Both the position numbers and the translations under genes were made by a program. Under the pieces are notes generated by a model, which worked only from the letters and a program-made list of their open reading frames with translations, did no database searches and was not told the DNA's origin. A DNA stretch of 64,000 nucleotides. Origin: Pseudomonas taiwanensis DSM 21245 (GTDB lineage: Bacteria; Pseudomonadota; Gammaproteobacteria; Pseudomonadales; Pseudomonadaceae). The DNA lies in the NCBI RefSeq assembly GCF_000425785.1, contig NZ_AUEC01000015.1, forward strand, positions 62,001 through 126,000. Reading direction: 5' to 3'. Shown here piece after piece: positions 9,142 to 19,890 of this stretch (position 1 is its first letter; every line of letters starts with the position of its first letter).

Positions 9142-9881
9142 GCCTGGCCCCCTTCACTGGTCAGCAAACGTCGCAGGAAGTCCTGGGTACGCTGTTGCTG
9201 AGGCGCCCCGAGCACCTCGCGGGCCGGGCCCTCTTCGATGATCCTGCCGCCGTAGAGGAAGCAGACCTTGTCAGCGACCTCACGGGCAAAGCCCATCTCG
9301 TGGGTCACCACCACCATGGTCATGCCTTCATCTGCCAGTTTTCGCATCACCGCCAGCACTTCACCTACCAACTCCGGGTCCAGCGCCGAAGTCGGCTCAT
9401 CGAACAGAATCGCCTTGGGCCGCATGGCCAGCGCACGGGCGATGGCAACGCGTTGCTGCTGCCCCCCGGAAAGCTCGTCGGGGTAGGCGTCCATACGGTG
9501 GGCCAGGCCTACCTTCTCCAGCAGTGCCCGAGCATGTTCGCGGGCGGCTTGCGGGTTTTCCCTTTTCACATACACCGGACCTTCCATGACGTTCTGCAAC
9601 GCAGTGCGGTGCGGAAACAGGTTGAAGCGTTGGAACACCATGGCCACCTGACTGCGGATGGAGTGGATGCTTTTGGCATTGCGGTCCACCCGTTCGTCTT
9701 CGACCAGGATGTCGCCACCTTCGTAGGTCTCCAGCCCGTTGATGCAGCGCAGCAAGGTGGACTTTCCCGAACCCGATGGGCCGATCAGGCACACCACCTG
9801 ACCGCTGTCGACGTTCAGGTCGATGCCTTCGAGCACAGGTGTACTGCCGTAGCTTTTATGCAGAGACTGAATGCTGATCAT
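9138..9881 (-). CDS. polar amino-acid ABC transporter ATP-binding protein
   Basis: A 247-residue ATPase of the HisP/GlnQ type: [19 protein letters not shown], Walker [11 protein letters not shown] near residue 34, signature LSGGQQQR, Walker [15 protein letters not shown] and switch His in [10 protein letters not shown]. It powers the importer encoded by the two following genes. Its start overlaps the permease stop (ATGA, 9878-9881) and its stop overlaps the oxidase start, so translation of all three is probably coupled. Confidence 0.93.
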   Translation of the reverse strand: MISIQSLHKSYGSTPVLEGIDLNVDSGQVVCLIGPSGSGKSTLLRCINGLETYEGGDILVEDERVDRNAKSIHSIRSQVAMVFQRFNLFPHRTALQNVMEGPVYVKRENPQAAREHARALLEKVGLAHRMDAYPDELSGGQQQRVAIARALAMRPKAILFDEPTSALDPELVGEVLAVMRKLADEGMTMVVVTHEMGFAREVADKVCFLYGGRIIEEGPAREVLGAPQQQRTQDFLRRLLTSEGGQA

Positions 9882-10534
9882 GCGTGCTTCCTCGTGGCGA
9901 TACGCGTTTCGAGACGGCGCAGGGCATACGACAGGGGCAGGCTCAGGGACAAGTAGAGCAATGCCACCAGGGTGTAGACGGTCATGTTCTCGAAGGTCGA
10001 CGAAGCAATCAGCTGGCCGGCACGGGTCATCTCGGCAACGGTGATGGTCGACACCAGGGACGAGTCCTTGAGCATCATCACCAAGGTGTTGCCGTAGGGC
10101 GGCAAGGCAATACGCAACGCCTGTGGCAGCACGACCCGGCGCATGATCATCGGCCCACGCATGCCAAGGGACTCGGCCGCCTCGATCTGGCCCTGTTGAA
10201 TGGCCTGTATGCCGGCGCGGAAATTCTCCGCCTGGTACGCCGAGTAGGCGATACCCAAGCCGATGATGCCCGCATGCAAGGCGCTGAGTTGAATGCCGAA
10301 TTCAGGCAGCACGAAGTAGATGTAGAACAACTGCACGATAATCGGCAGGCCACGGATGACGTTGACCAGGGTGATGCCGCACAGGGCGACGGCGCGCACC
10401 TTCGACACCATCATCAGGGCAAAGCCCAAACCAATCAGGGAACTGAGCAGGAACGAGGCAATCGTGACCTGCACGGTGACCACCGCGCCATTGAGCAGAA
10501 TGGGCAGGAAGTCCAGAGCATTCTGGAAGAACAT
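9878..10534 (-). CDS. polar amino-acid ABC transporter permease
   Basis: A 218-residue His/Glu/Gln-type permease (HEQRo family). Hydrophobic segments begin at [20 protein letters not shown], and the coupling loop [19 protein letters not shown] lies in the middle. Only one permease is present, so it probably works as a homodimer. It is separated by 66 bp from the binding-protein gene, a spacing often seen where the binding protein is made in excess. The gap holds a weak imperfect hairpin near 10567-10585. Confidence 0.92.
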   Translation of the reverse strand: MFFQNALDFLPILLNGAVVTVQVTIASFLLSSLIGLGFALMMVSKVRAVALCGITLVNVIRGLPIIVQLFYIYFVLPEFGIQLSALHAGIIGLGIAYSAYQAENFRAGIQAIQQGQIEAAESLGMRGPMIMRRVVLPQALRIALPPYGNTLVMMLKDSSLVSTITVAEMTRAGQLIASSTFENMTVYTLVALLYLSLSLPLSYALRRLETRIATRKHA

Positions 10535-10600
10535 AAGCGTGTCCGGGATGGATGTACCTAAGAGACGGCGCCCTTTCTGGGCACCGGAGGATGACGACCG

Positions 10601-11359
10601 TCAGTCGAGCTTCCACTTGGCGATGATGCCGGCCAGCGTGCCGTCGGCCTTGATGCTGGCGATACCCTTGTTGACCTGTGCCAGCATCTGCGGGTCGCCC
10701 TGGCGCATGATCAGGCACACCTGGCCCTTGAGGTGCGGCTGGTAACTCTCGACCAGGCGCACTTTCTTCAATGTGCCCTGCGCCATCTGATACGCCAGGA
10801 TCGGGTGATCACCGAAGCCGGCCTTGATCCGACCCAGCGCCAGGTCACGGGTGAGGTCGGCGAGCGAGTCGTAGCCACGCACTTCCTTGAAGATGCCACG
10901 GCGATTCAGTTCGTCGATGAAAACGGTCCCCACCTGGGCTCCCACCACTTCGCCCTTGAAGTCATCCATACTGGTGTAGGCCTTGTCATCGTCGGCACGC
11001 ACCATCAGCCCCTTACCGTACTCGAACACCGGTTCCGAATACTGCACGACTTTCTCCCGCTCTGGCGTGCGCAGCATGGCCGCTGAAATCAGGTCGATCT
11101 TACGAGCTGTCAGCGAAGGGATCAGCGCCGCGAAATTGGTCTGGGCAATTTCCACTTCAAAGCCCGCCGCCTTGGCCACGGCCTCAGCCGAGTCGACCAT
11201 CATGCCCTGGATACTGTTGCTCTTCACATCAAGGAAAGTGAACGGAACGCCGGTGGCAGTGGCGCCCACTTTGTAGGTCTCGGCCTGGGCGACCAAGGCG
11301 GTGGCACAACTGGCGACCAGGGCCAGAGCGCAGGTGACTGCTCGAAGACGTGGATACAT
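10601..11359 (-). CDS. amino-acid ABC transporter periplasmic binding protein
   Basis: A 252-residue type-3 solute-binding protein. An ATG 15 bases upstream also reads in frame, but the chosen ATG has a GGAG ribosome site 8 bases before it, which would lie inside the longer version. Residues 1-26 form a signal peptide ending VAQA/ET. The mature domain starts YKVGATATGVPFTFLD and has the family lysine/arginine pattern (LTARKIDLISAAM). First gene of the operon with permease, ATPase and FAD oxidoreductase, divergent from an IclR regulator. Ligand probably an amino acid or amine used by the oxidase. Confidence 0.9.
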   Translation of the reverse strand: MYPRLRAVTCALALVASCATALVAQAETYKVGATATGVPFTFLDVKSNSIQGMMVDSAEAVAKAAGFEVEIAQTNFAALIPSLTARKIDLISAAMLRTPEREKVVQYSEPVFEYGKGLMVRADDDKAYTSMDDFKGEVVGAQVGTVFIDELNRRGIFKEVRGYDSLADLTRDLALGRIKAGFGDHPILAYQMAQGTLKKVRLVESYQPHLKGQVCLIMRQGDPQMLAQVNKGIASIKADGTLAGIIAKWKLD

Positions 11360-11449
11360 GCTGAACACTCCCATTTCACGCGACTTATTGTGTTTATGCG
11401 TAGGGTTGGCCTCAGGTATCGGCAGGAGGCATGTTTTTTACTATAAACA

Positions 11450-11484
11450 ATTTACAAAAATCGTAAAGAGATTTACAAATATCG
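11450..11484. promoter_or_regulatory. two phased 14-bp direct repeats, candidate IclR-type operator
   Basis: ATTTACAAAAATCG (11450-11463) and ATTTACAAATATCG (11471-11484) match at 13 of 14 positions and start exactly 21 bp apart, two helical turns. The first copy is also half of an inverted pair TTTAC-N7-GTAAA (11451-11467). They lie in the AT-rich 153-bp region between the divergent importer operon and the IclR gene, 29 bp before the latter's ATG. Confidence 0.6.
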
Positions 11485-11512
11485 CATATCGATATTAAAG
11501 AAGCGGAAATGG

Positions 11513-12301
11513 ATGATTCAACGTATGAACGATAGCGAAAGCAGCCTGTTCAATCAGTCATTGGAGAAGGGTTTGGCCGTGCTCCGAGCGTTCAATGCCC
11601 GCCGCCGTACCATGAACCTGGCAGAGGTGGCCGAGGCCGCCGGCATCAACAAGAGTTCGGCGCAGCGCATGATCTACACCCTCGAAGCCCTGGGCTATGT
11701 GAGCAAGCATCCGCTGAGCAAACGTTTCCAGCTCACTCCGGAAGTGATGGAGATCGGCTATAACTACCTGGCCGCCGACACCTTGGTGGACGTGGCCAAC
11801 CCCTTCCTCGCGGAACTGGCGCAAACTACCGGCGAAACCACCAACCTGACCGAGCCCGTGCGCACCGACATGCTCTACGTGGCGCGGTTCGTAGGCCCCA
11901 AGTTCATCCCCATCCACTTACCGATCGGTAGTCGCATACCGATGTACTGCACGGCTTCCGGCCGCGCCTACCTGAGCGCTCTGGAAGAGGATGAAGTCAA
12001 GGCGCTGCTGGCGCGCAGCGAGCTCATCCGCCATACCCACCTCACCCGCACCAGCCCCGAGCAGATTCTTGAGGCGATTGCCGAGGTCCGGCGCAAGGGA
12101 TATGCGATCAACAGCGAAGAACTGTTCCTCGGTGACATGGCCGTGGCTGCCCCCGTGCGAAACAGCCAAGGCCGGCCTGTTGCGTCCGTGCATGTGGTGG
12201 CGCCCACCAGTCGCTGGTCGGTGGAAGATGCCGAGCGCCGACTGGCGCCGGCCGCTCTCGAATGCGCGCGCGCCATCAGCACATCGATCAGGGCCCTTTA
12301 G
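11513..12301 (+). CDS. IclR family transcriptional regulator
   Basis: A 262-residue IclR protein. The winged helix-turn-helix is at about residues 14-80 (SLEKGLAVLRAFNA, then AEVAEAAGINKSSAQRMIYT as recognition helix), and the effector-binding GAF-like domain is C-terminal (YCTASGRAYLSALEEDE, then AAPVRNSQGRPVASVHV). A GGAA ribosome site lies 5 bases before the ATG. It diverges from the amino-acid importer/oxidase operon, so it most likely controls that operon and itself through the phased repeats between them. Whether it activates or represses is not visible. Confidence 0.93.
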   Translation: MIQRMNDSESSLFNQSLEKGLAVLRAFNARRRTMNLAEVAEAAGINKSSAQRMIYTLEALGYVSKHPLSKRFQLTPEVMEIGYNYLAADTLVDVANPFLAELAQTTGETTNLTEPVRTDMLYVARFVGPKFIPIHLPIGSRIPMYCTASGRAYLSALEEDEVKALLARSELIRHTHLTRTSPEQILEAIAEVRRKGYAINSEELFLGDMAVAAPVRNSQGRPVASVHVVAPTSRWSVEDAERRLAPAALECARAISTSIRAL

Positions 12302-12460
12302 GGCGCGCTGCACGCAAAAAAATGTAACAGCTCACCATTCGGCTTCGCGGGGAATTGGGTCTAGGCTCAGAACCATGTGATACCGGGCCCCTCTGACGGC
12401 TGCCGAGCCGCCATGTCGGATCACTGTTGCCATGCAACGTCGACATTCAAGGAGGGGCTC

Positions 12461-13522
12461 ATGACAGCTCTGCAGACATTCCTCACCACCCCGTTCCTCG
12501 GCACCAGCACTTGGTTGTGGCTGGTGTTCATGGCCATCGTCATCGGTTTGCTGGTGCTTGACCTGGGGGTTCTGCACCGCCAGGACCGCGAGATCGAAAT
12601 GCGCGAAAGCCTGTTGTTGTACTCAGGCTATTTCAGCGTCGGCGTGCTGTTCGGGGCCTGGGTCTGGTTCGAACTGGGGTCGCAGGCGGCGTTAGAGTTC
12701 TATACCGGTTTTCTGGTCGAGCAGTCATTGTCGATGGACAACGTGTTCGTCATGGCCATGATCTTCGGCTTCTTCGCCATCCCCCGCCGTTACCAGCACC
12801 GCGTCCTGTTCTGGGGCATCCTTGGCGTCGTGGTGTTGCGCGCGATCATGATCGGCGTGGGCGCAGCGCTGGTGCAGAACTTTGCCTGGGTGTTGTATGT
12901 GTTCGGCGCGTTCCTGCTGTTCACCGGGGTCAAGATGGCGTTCTCCAGGCAAGAAAGCCATCCGGATCTTGCCAACAACCCAGTGCTCAAGTTCGTGCGC
13001 CGGCACATGCGCGTCACGGACCAGATCCATGGCTCGCACTTTTTCGTACGCCTCAAGCCCCCAGGCCACACCAAGGCCCTGCATTATGCCACGCCGCTGT
13101 TCCTGGCCCTGGTACTGATCGAACTGGCCGACCTGGTGTTCGCGGTGGATAGCGTGCCGGCGATTTTCGCCATTACCCAGGACCCCTTCATCGTCTATAC
13201 CTCCAACATCTTCGCCATCCTTGGCCTGCGCTCGCTGTACTTCGCCCTGGCCGCACTGATGCACCGCTTCGTCTACCTCAAGTATGCGTTGGCGCTGGTG
13301 CTGATCTTCATCGGCTGCAAGATCTTCTACCACGGCATGGTGGGCAAGGTACCGGCGTTGCTGTCGTTGGGCGTGACATTCGGGTTGTTGCTCGGCGGGG
13401 TCGTGTTGTCGTTGTTCAGGACGCGTAGGAGTGCACCGGAAGCTGCTCAGCCACCCATGGATCAGACGCAAGGCAAGGCCGTGAACGTGAACAAGGAAGA
13501 GGATCCGCAAATGAGGGTGTGA
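12461..13522 (+). CDS. TerC family integral membrane protein (Alx-like)
   Basis: A 353-residue membrane protein. The start is fixed by a near-perfect AAGGAGG 6 bases before the ATG; the frame is open earlier but without a site. About eight hydrophobic helices with conserved acidic residues inside them: LLVLDLGVLHR near residue 30, EQSLSMDNVFV near 88, and ELADLVFAVDSVPAIFAIT in the second half, all TerC hallmarks. Members such as Alx and MeeF export manganese; others are linked to tellurite resistance. The last 35 residues are polar. No manganese riboswitch was recognised in the 159-bp leader. Confidence 0.92.
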   Translation: MTALQTFLTTPFLGTSTWLWLVFMAIVIGLLVLDLGVLHRQDREIEMRESLLLYSGYFSVGVLFGAWVWFELGSQAALEFYTGFLVEQSLSMDNVFVMAMIFGFFAIPRRYQHRVLFWGILGVVVLRAIMIGVGAALVQNFAWVLYVFGAFLLFTGVKMAFSRQESHPDLANNPVLKFVRRHMRVTDQIHGSHFFVRLKPPGHTKALHYATPLFLALVLIELADLVFAVDSVPAIFAITQDPFIVYTSNIFAILGLRSLYFALAALMHRFVYLKYALALVLIFIGCKIFYHGMVGKVPALLSLGVTFGLLLGGVVLSLFRTRRSAPEAAQPPMDQTQGKAVNVNKEEDPQMRV

Positions 13523-13533
13523 GCCAGAGCCGG

Positions 13534-13563
13534 GGGCCGCTTTGCGGATGCACTGGCCCCCAA
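13534..13563 (+). terminator. hairpin after terC
   Basis: Perfect arms GGGGGCC (13534-13540) and GGCCCCC (13557-13563) lie 12 bp after the TerC stop, around an inner CCGC/GCGG pair. No T-run follows. Between here and 13727 I see no gene. Confidence 0.55.
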
Positions 13564-13727
13564 GGCCTGCTGCATTTGCAGAGTTAGAAGCGATGACCAA
13601 CACGCCATGATGAAAGGAATGATCAAGAACGCGCTCTTCAATGACGGCGACCACTTTTCAAACTCAATCATCCATCACCTCATGAATGACTTGCCCTACC
13701 AGCTCTCCCAGCGCGACCTTTCAGGCG

Positions 13728-14381
13728 TCAAGAAACGCCAATTTCATCCATGAAGCCGTCGACAAACCACACCAACCGCTGATGCCGCTGAGCCGCCAGT
13801 CGTGCGCCCTCGCCGGTCTGAAACCCCGACGCCAGCGTCAGCAATTTGTTGGGAAAGTGCTCAAGACTGAACTGACGATCCTGGTAGTCGCGGCCTTTGG
13901 CCTTGGGATTGTTCGGGTCATACAGCGCCGTACACATGCGGCCACCGACGTAGAAGCAGCGGGCAATACCGACCATGCCGAGGGCGTCGAGGCGGTCGCT
14001 GTCCTGCAGGATCTTCGCTTCCAGGGTATCGGCTGGCAGATGGGCGCTAAAGCTGTGCGCGGCAATGGCGTGGCGAACCGCCTCGATGCGTGGCGTGGGC
14101 CAGTTCAAAGCTGCGAGTATCTGCGCCGCCTTGCTGGCGGACAGCCGCGAGGCCTGACTGCGTTGGGGTGAGTCTTTTTCCACGGCCACACAATCGTGCA
14201 GCACGGTTGCGGCCAGCAACACCTCCAGGTCCCCGCCCTCTACCGCGTGGATCCTGCGTACGTTGGCCCACACTCGGTGCAGGTGCGCCAGGTCATGGGC
14301 GCCGTCATCCGTGGCTTCAGGCATGTGCGCCTGCAACGCATCCGCAAGAAATTGGAGGGGGTGGAACGGTGAGTGACTCAT
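13728..14381 (-). CDS. HD domain metal-dependent phosphohydrolase
   Basis: A 217-residue HD-superfamily protein. The metal-binding signature is complete: H in GAHDLAHLHRVW (near residue 30), the HD doublet in TVLHDCVA (near 62), and a distal D in ILQDSDRLDALG (near 127). An AGGA ribosome site precedes the ATG by 6 bases. HD proteins of this size (YedJ-like) hydrolyse phosphate esters or nucleotides; the substrate is not predictable. Stand-alone gene, convergent with terC. Confidence 0.87.
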   Translation of the reverse strand: MSHSPFHPLQFLADALQAHMPEATDDGAHDLAHLHRVWANVRRIHAVEGGDLEVLLAATVLHDCVAVEKDSPQRSQASRLSASKAAQILAALNWPTPRIEAVRHAIAAHSFSAHLPADTLEAKILQDSDRLDALGMVGIARCFYVGGRMCTALYDPNNPKAKGRDYQDRQFSLEHFPNKLLTLASGFQTGEGARLAAQRHQRLVWFVDGFMDEIGVS

Positions 14382-14468
14382 TTACATCCTGGCCGTGGCA
14401 AATCGGAGACAGCGGCGGCAAGCCGCCCCTCGCAGGACGGCACATACCGCAATGATGTAGCAGGGACC

Positions 14469-14548
14469 TGTGGGAGCGAGTTCACCCGCGAACACTGGCA
14501 AAGCCAGGGCCATGCACCGCGTCGAATGCTTCGCGGGCAACCCGCACA
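14469..14548. repeat. REP-like pair between HD and acyl-CoA dehydrogenase genes
   Basis: A forward arm at 14469-14492 (TGTGGGAGCGAGTTCACCCG onward) and an inverted, imperfect arm at 14530-14548 (TTCGCGGGCAACCCGCACA) match the common P. putida GTGGGAGCG/CCCGCGAA REP type. Nothing else was recognised in the 189-bp gap. Confidence 0.6.
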
Positions 14549-14570
14549 GAAACTGCGTGATCAGCACAGA

Positions 14571-15791
<1,221 letters not shown>

Positions 15792-15882
15792 CTGGGCTAC
15801 CTTCACGGTTCGAAATACATGGACCAGAGCCTAGAACAGCCGGCCTTCATCCACCTAGTCTATTTTCTACGTGTATAAACAT

Positions 15883-15899
15883 TCATAACCGATATATGA
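15883..15899. promoter_or_regulatory. possible LysR binding palindrome
   Basis: TCATA (15883-15887) and TATGA (15895-15899) form an inverted repeat in the AT-rich part of the 140-bp gap between the divergent acyl-CoA dehydrogenase and LysR genes. Short, and therefore weak evidence. Confidence 0.35.
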
Positions 15900-15931
15900 T
15901 CGACCCATAATTCCAACAAAGAGCGGCGCCT

Positions 15932-16858
15932 ATGAACCTCAGCAAGGTCGACCTCAACCTGTTCATCGTTTTCGACGCGATCTACACCGAAGCCAACCTG
16001 ACCCGCGCCGGGCAGATCGTCGGCATCACCCAGCCGGCGGTGTCCAACGCCCTGTCACGGCTGCGCGAAACCTTCAACGATCCACTGTTCGTCCGCACCG
16101 CCCAGGGCATGGTGCCTACCCCCATGGCGCAGAACATCATTGGCCCGGTGCGCAACGCCCTGGCGCTGCTGCGAACCTCGGTGCAGGAAAGCCGCATCTT
16201 CAACCCGCAGCAAGCCAACAAGACCTTCCGCATCAGCATGACCGACCTCACCGAAGCGGTGATCCTGCCGCCGCTGTTCCAGCGTCTGCGCCGCCAGGCC
16301 CCCTCGGTGCTGATCGAGAGTTTTCTGTGCAAGCGCCGCGAGACCACCAAGGAGCTGGCCGCCGGTAGACTGGATTTCGCCGTCGATGCGCCCTTGAACA
16401 CCGACCCGCAGGTACGCCATGTCAAACTGATGCAAGACCGCTACGTCTGCGCGTTGCGCCAGGGCCATCCGCTGGCTGAAGCCAAGTTGACGCTCGACAG
16501 TTACCTAGGCATGACCCACATCCACATCTCCAGCCGCCGCAACGGCCTGGGCTATGTCGACCTGGCGCTGGGCAAGATGGGCGTGCAGCGCAAGGTTGCC
16601 TTGCGTTCACAGCACTACTTGATGGCATCGCAGGTGCTGCAGCAAACCGACATGGTGATGACCGTTCCCGAGCGATTCGCCCGTCGCCATCAGTTGCGCT
16701 ATCAACCGCTGCCGGTCGACGTGCCACCGCTGGAAACGCACCTGTATTGGCACGAAAGCACTGATCAGGACCCGGCCAATCGTTGGATGCGCGAACAGAT
16801 CATCGAGCTGTGCGAGCGCGTGGTGCTCGAGGAGGAGAAAGCGCTGCAATCGGCATGA
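15932..16858 (+). CDS. LysR family transcriptional regulator
   Basis: A 308-residue LTTR. The N-terminal winged helix is at residues 5-65 (VDLNLFIVFDAIYTEANLTR, then GITQPAVSNALSRLRETFND as recognition helix), and the C-terminal effector-binding domain covers about 90-300. The opening 'DLNLFIVFDAI' and 'DPLFVRT' are typical of the NahR/NodD-like subgroup, which often responds to aromatic or lipid-like ligands. It diverges from the acyl-CoA dehydrogenase, the probable target. The cysteine desulfurase downstream is 162 bp away and probably separate. Confidence 0.92.
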   Translation: MNLSKVDLNLFIVFDAIYTEANLTRAGQIVGITQPAVSNALSRLRETFNDPLFVRTAQGMVPTPMAQNIIGPVRNALALLRTSVQESRIFNPQQANKTFRISMTDLTEAVILPPLFQRLRRQAPSVLIESFLCKRRETTKELAAGRLDFAVDAPLNTDPQVRHVKLMQDRYVCALRQGHPLAEAKLTLDSYLGMTHIHISSRRNGLGYVDLALGKMGVQRKVALRSQHYLMASQVLQQTDMVMTVPERFARRHQLRYQPLPVDVPPLETHLYWHESTDQDPANRWMREQIIELCERVVLEEEKALQSA

Positions 16859-17020
16859 CAACGACGGGAGAACAATTTTCTACCTCAAGGCCTTGCAATA
16901 GAGAAATTTTTTCAAGGTTGGCCGACGGGACCCACCATTGAGCAAAACATTTCGGGCAGCAGCGGGTACGCTTTCATCAAAGATCGCCATATCCACGGCA
17001 ACAGAAACGGACCCGCCCCA

Positions 17021-18175
17021 ATGCCCAGTGCCCCGCTTTACTTCGATTACGCTGCCACCACGCCGGTCGACGACCGGGTCATCGAAACCTTGGTTTCCTG
17101 CCTGAGCCGCCATACGAATTTCGGTAACCCCGCCTCCAGCGGCCACGCCTATGGCCAGGCGGCTCGCGATGCCGTTGAAAAGGCGCGCCAGCAGGTCGCT
17201 GATCGCGTGGGCGCCAAAGCGAGCGAGCTGGTCTGGACCTCCGGCGCTACCGAGTCCAACAACCTTGCACTCAAGGGCATAGCCCTAGGTGCCGGGCAAC
17301 CCGGCCACTTGATCACCAGCCGATTGGAGCACAAGGCAGTGCTGGACACTGTCGCCGAACTGGCTCGCCAAGGCTGGGCGGTCACTTACCTGACGCCGGA
17401 CGAAGACGGGCTGATCCAGCCGCAGGCCGTACAGGCTGCGCTGCGCGACGACACCCGTCTGGTGTCGTTGATGGCCGTGAACAACGAACTGGGAACCATC
17501 ACCGACTTCGCCGCCATCGGCGAGCATGTGCGAGCGCACGGGGCTTTGCTGCATGTGGATGCAGCACAGGCTGTGGGCAAGCTGCCCATCGACCTGGGCA
17601 GCCAGGCGGTTGACCTGATGTCGTTCTCCGCTCACAAGGTCTATGGCCCCAAAGGCATCGGTGCGCTGTATGTGGGGCCACGCGCATTTCCATGGATGCG
17701 TGCACAGATGCACGGCGGAGGTCATGAACAGGGCTTGCGCTCCGGGACCCTGGCCACCCACCAGATCGTCGCGATGGGCACCGCGTTCGCGCTGGCCGGT
17801 CAGCCGGGCGACGGCGAACACCAGCGTATCGAACGGCTGGCCGAACGCCTGCGTGCAGGCTTGCTGGCGTTGCCGGGGGTGAGCCTCAACGGCAGCCGTA
17901 CACAGCGCATCCCGCACACCTTGAATCTGTGTATCGAGGCCAAAGGGTTCAACAGTGCAGCCTTGGCCAGCGAGCTTGCGCTTTCGACCACCTCGGCGTG
18001 CAACTCGGCAAGCAACGCCGCGTCGCACGTGCTGTTGGCGCTGGGGTTGGACGAAGCGCTGGCGCGCAAGAGCGTGCGCATCAGCCTAGGACGGTTCACC
18101 ACCGAGGCCGAGGTGGACAAGGCCGTCGAAGTCTTCTCGCGGGTGGTGACGGCGGCTTCGCAGGCATTGTGGTAA
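17021..18175 (+). CDS. cysteine desulfurase, class V aminotransferase (IscS/NifS-like)
   Basis: A 384-residue PLP enzyme that removes sulfur from L-cysteine. The start YFDYAATTPVDDRV is the family opening; LVWTSGATESNNLALKG binds PLP phosphate, HVDAAQAVGK holds the PLP-stacking region and SFSAHKVYGPKGIGAL contains the Schiff-base Lys (near residue 207). The mobile sulfur-carrying Cys lies in TTSACNSAS, in place of the common SSGSACTS. No isc or suf partner gene is adjacent, so this is a solitary copy, perhaps for a dedicated acceptor. The 162-bp upstream gap shows no recognised element. Confidence 0.9.
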   Translation: MPSAPLYFDYAATTPVDDRVIETLVSCLSRHTNFGNPASSGHAYGQAARDAVEKARQQVADRVGAKASELVWTSGATESNNLALKGIALGAGQPGHLITSRLEHKAVLDTVAELARQGWAVTYLTPDEDGLIQPQAVQAALRDDTRLVSLMAVNNELGTITDFAAIGEHVRAHGALLHVDAAQAVGKLPIDLGSQAVDLMSFSAHKVYGPKGIGALYVGPRAFPWMRAQMHGGGHEQGLRSGTLATHQIVAMGTAFALAGQPGDGEHQRIERLAERLRAGLLALPGVSLNGSRTQRIPHTLNLCIEAKGFNSAALASELALSTTSACNSASNAASHVLLALGLDEALARKSVRISLGRFTTEAEVDKAVEVFSRVVTAASQALW

Positions 18176-18279
18176 GGCCACGTTACGTTTCGGTCGCAAC
18201 ACAGGGCGCACGGGATTAACATGGTCGCCTTCCAGCGCGGCCGATGGCCGCCCCTTGCCTGACTGTCCGCCAAAAATCC

Positions 18280-19059
18280 ATGCCCTTCGAACTCACCGTA
18301 GAACCGCTTACCCTGCTGATACTTGCCCTGGTCGCCTTCGTCGCCGGTTTCATCGATGCCATCGCCGGTGGCGGTGGCCTGCTGACCACGCCGGCCTTGC
18401 TCACCGCTGGCATGCCGCCGCACTTGGTACTGGGCACCAACAAACTCAGCTCGACCTTCGGTTCGGCTACCGCCGGTTTCACCTACTACCGACGCAAGCT
18501 GTTCCACCCTGCCCAATGGCGTCGGGCACTGCTCGGCACACTGGTGGGTGCCTTGATCGGTGCGGTGGTCGCCCACTACATGCCCGCCGAATGGCTGAAC
18601 AAGATGCTCCCGGTCATCGTCTTCGCCTGCGGTATCTACCTGTTGTTCGGTGGCACGCCCAAGGCGCCCCTGGACGCCGATGCGCCAATCAAGAAGAAGT
18701 GGCAGTTACCCCAGGGCTTCACCCTGGGCTTCTATGACGGTGTGGCCGGCCCCGGCACCGGCGCGTTCTGGACCGTGAGCACCTTGCTGCTCTACCCCAT
18801 CGACTTGGTACGGGCCAGCGGTGTGGCGCGCAGCATGAACTTCGTCAGCAACATCGCGGCGCTGACGGTGTTCATCATTTCCGGGCAGGTGGACTACATC
18901 GTCGGCTTGTGCATGGGCCTGTCGGTGATGGTCGGTGCCTTCTTCGGCGCACGCACGGCGATCAGCGGCGGCAGCAAGTTCATCCGCCCGGTGTTCATCA
19001 CCGTGGTGCTGGCCTTGACCGTGCGCCTAGCGTGGCAGCACTGGTTCGGGCAGGCCTAA
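18280..19059 (+). CDS. TauE/SafE family permease
   Basis: A 259-residue membrane protein, about eight helices in two repeats. The N-terminal repeat has [20 protein letters not shown] with the conserved GGGG, then GTNKLSST, both hallmarks of the family. TauE/SafE proteins export sulfite or organosulfur anions such as sulfoacetate. The ATG of MPFELTV is chosen; an in-frame ATG 36 bases earlier would add a polar stretch with no ribosome site. The 3' end overlaps nudC tail-to-tail by 33 bp. Following a cysteine desulfurase by about 100 bp, a sulfur-related role is possible but not shown. Confidence 0.88.
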   Translation: MPFELTVEPLTLLILALVAFVAGFIDAIAGGGGLLTTPALLTAGMPPHLVLGTNKLSSTFGSATAGFTYYRRKLFHPAQWRRALLGTLVGALIGAVVAHYMPAEWLNKMLPVIVFACGIYLLFGGTPKAPLDADAPIKKKWQLPQGFTLGFYDGVAGPGTGAFWTVSTLLLYPIDLVRASGVARSMNFVSNIAALTVFIISGQVDYIVGLCMGLSVMVGAFFGARTAISGGSKFIRPVFITVVLALTVRLAWQHWFGQA

Positions 19060-19857
19060 ACGACGCGCCACATACAGGTCGATCAGGTATCGGGCGATGG
19101 AGCGCCCGGCCGGCAGGGGTGGCAGTTCATGCACGCTGAACCACTTGGCGTCTTCGATCTCGTCCGGCTGCATGACGATCTCGCCCCCCGCGTACTCGGC
19201 ATGGAAACCCAGCATCATCGAATGCGGGAACGGCCAGCACTGGCTCCCGATGTACTGGATGTCCTTCACCTCAACCGCGACCTCCTCACGCACTTCACGC
19301 ACCAGGCAATCCTCGGCCGACTCACCAGGCTCGGCGAAGCCGGCCAGTGTGCTGTAGACACCGCTCACGAAACGTGGCGAACGGGCCAGCAGGATCTCGT
19401 CGCCACGGGTCACCAGCACGATCATGCTCGGCGAGATACGCGGGTAGCTACGCAGGTCGCAGGGCTGGCAATACATCGCCCGCTCCCAGCGAATTTGCGT
19501 CATCGGCTGGCCGCAACTGCCGCAAAAACGGTGCTCGCGCGCCCAGGTGCCGATCTGCGCGGCATAGCCCAGAATCTTGTAGGTCTCGAAATCGCCTTCG
19601 AGCATGAACGAACGTAGCCCGCGCCAATGGCAACCCGGCACCTCGCTGGCGCTGCGCAGTTCGAGCAGGAACACGGGCTCGCCGTCGAAGTGGCCGATAC
19701 CCTGCTCGCACAGCACGTCCAGGTCCTGGCGCTTGAGCCAGTCCCGGGGGAACAGCGCGCCATTGTCATCCAGCAGGAACCCGTCCGGGCTGCGGGCGAC
19801 GGCAAGTCCCCCGGTGATTTGCGGGTCGAGTACTGCGGTGATCCAGCGAGCTGACAT
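19027..19857 (-). CDS. nudC: NAD(H) pyrophosphatase / RNA decapping Nudix hydrolase
   Basis: A 276-residue NudC. The zinc ribbon CGSCG...CQPC lies near residues 112-132, and the Nudix box begins [20 protein letters not shown] near residue 173. The diagnostic NADH-specificity motif, normally SQPWPFPxS, reads SQCWPFPHS (near residue 204) with Cys for the first Pro. It hydrolyses NAD(H) to NMN(H) and AMP and removes NAD caps from RNA. Full length. Its last 33 bases run into the end of the convergent TauE gene. Confidence 0.95.
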   Translation of the reverse strand: MSARWITAVLDPQITGGLAVARSPDGFLLDDNGALFPRDWLKRQDLDVLCEQGIGHFDGEPVFLLELRSASEVPGCHWRGLRSFMLEGDFETYKILGYAAQIGTWAREHRFCGSCGQPMTQIRWERAMYCQPCDLRSYPRISPSMIVLVTRGDEILLARSPRFVSGVYSTLAGFAEPGESAEDCLVREVREEVAVEVKDIQYIGSQCWPFPHSMMLGFHAEYAGGEIVMQPDEIEDAKWFSVHELPPLPAGRSIARYLIDLYVARRLGLPEPVLPR

Positions 19858-19890
19858 GTGGAGGTTCCTTGCAGCGCGTCCCCCGGACTG

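Noticed and set aside
12302..12460. Manganese (yybP-ykoY) riboswitch in front of terC
   Set aside because: The leader has a GGGG-containing stretch but lacks the GGGGAGUAG core and the paired loops I would expect.
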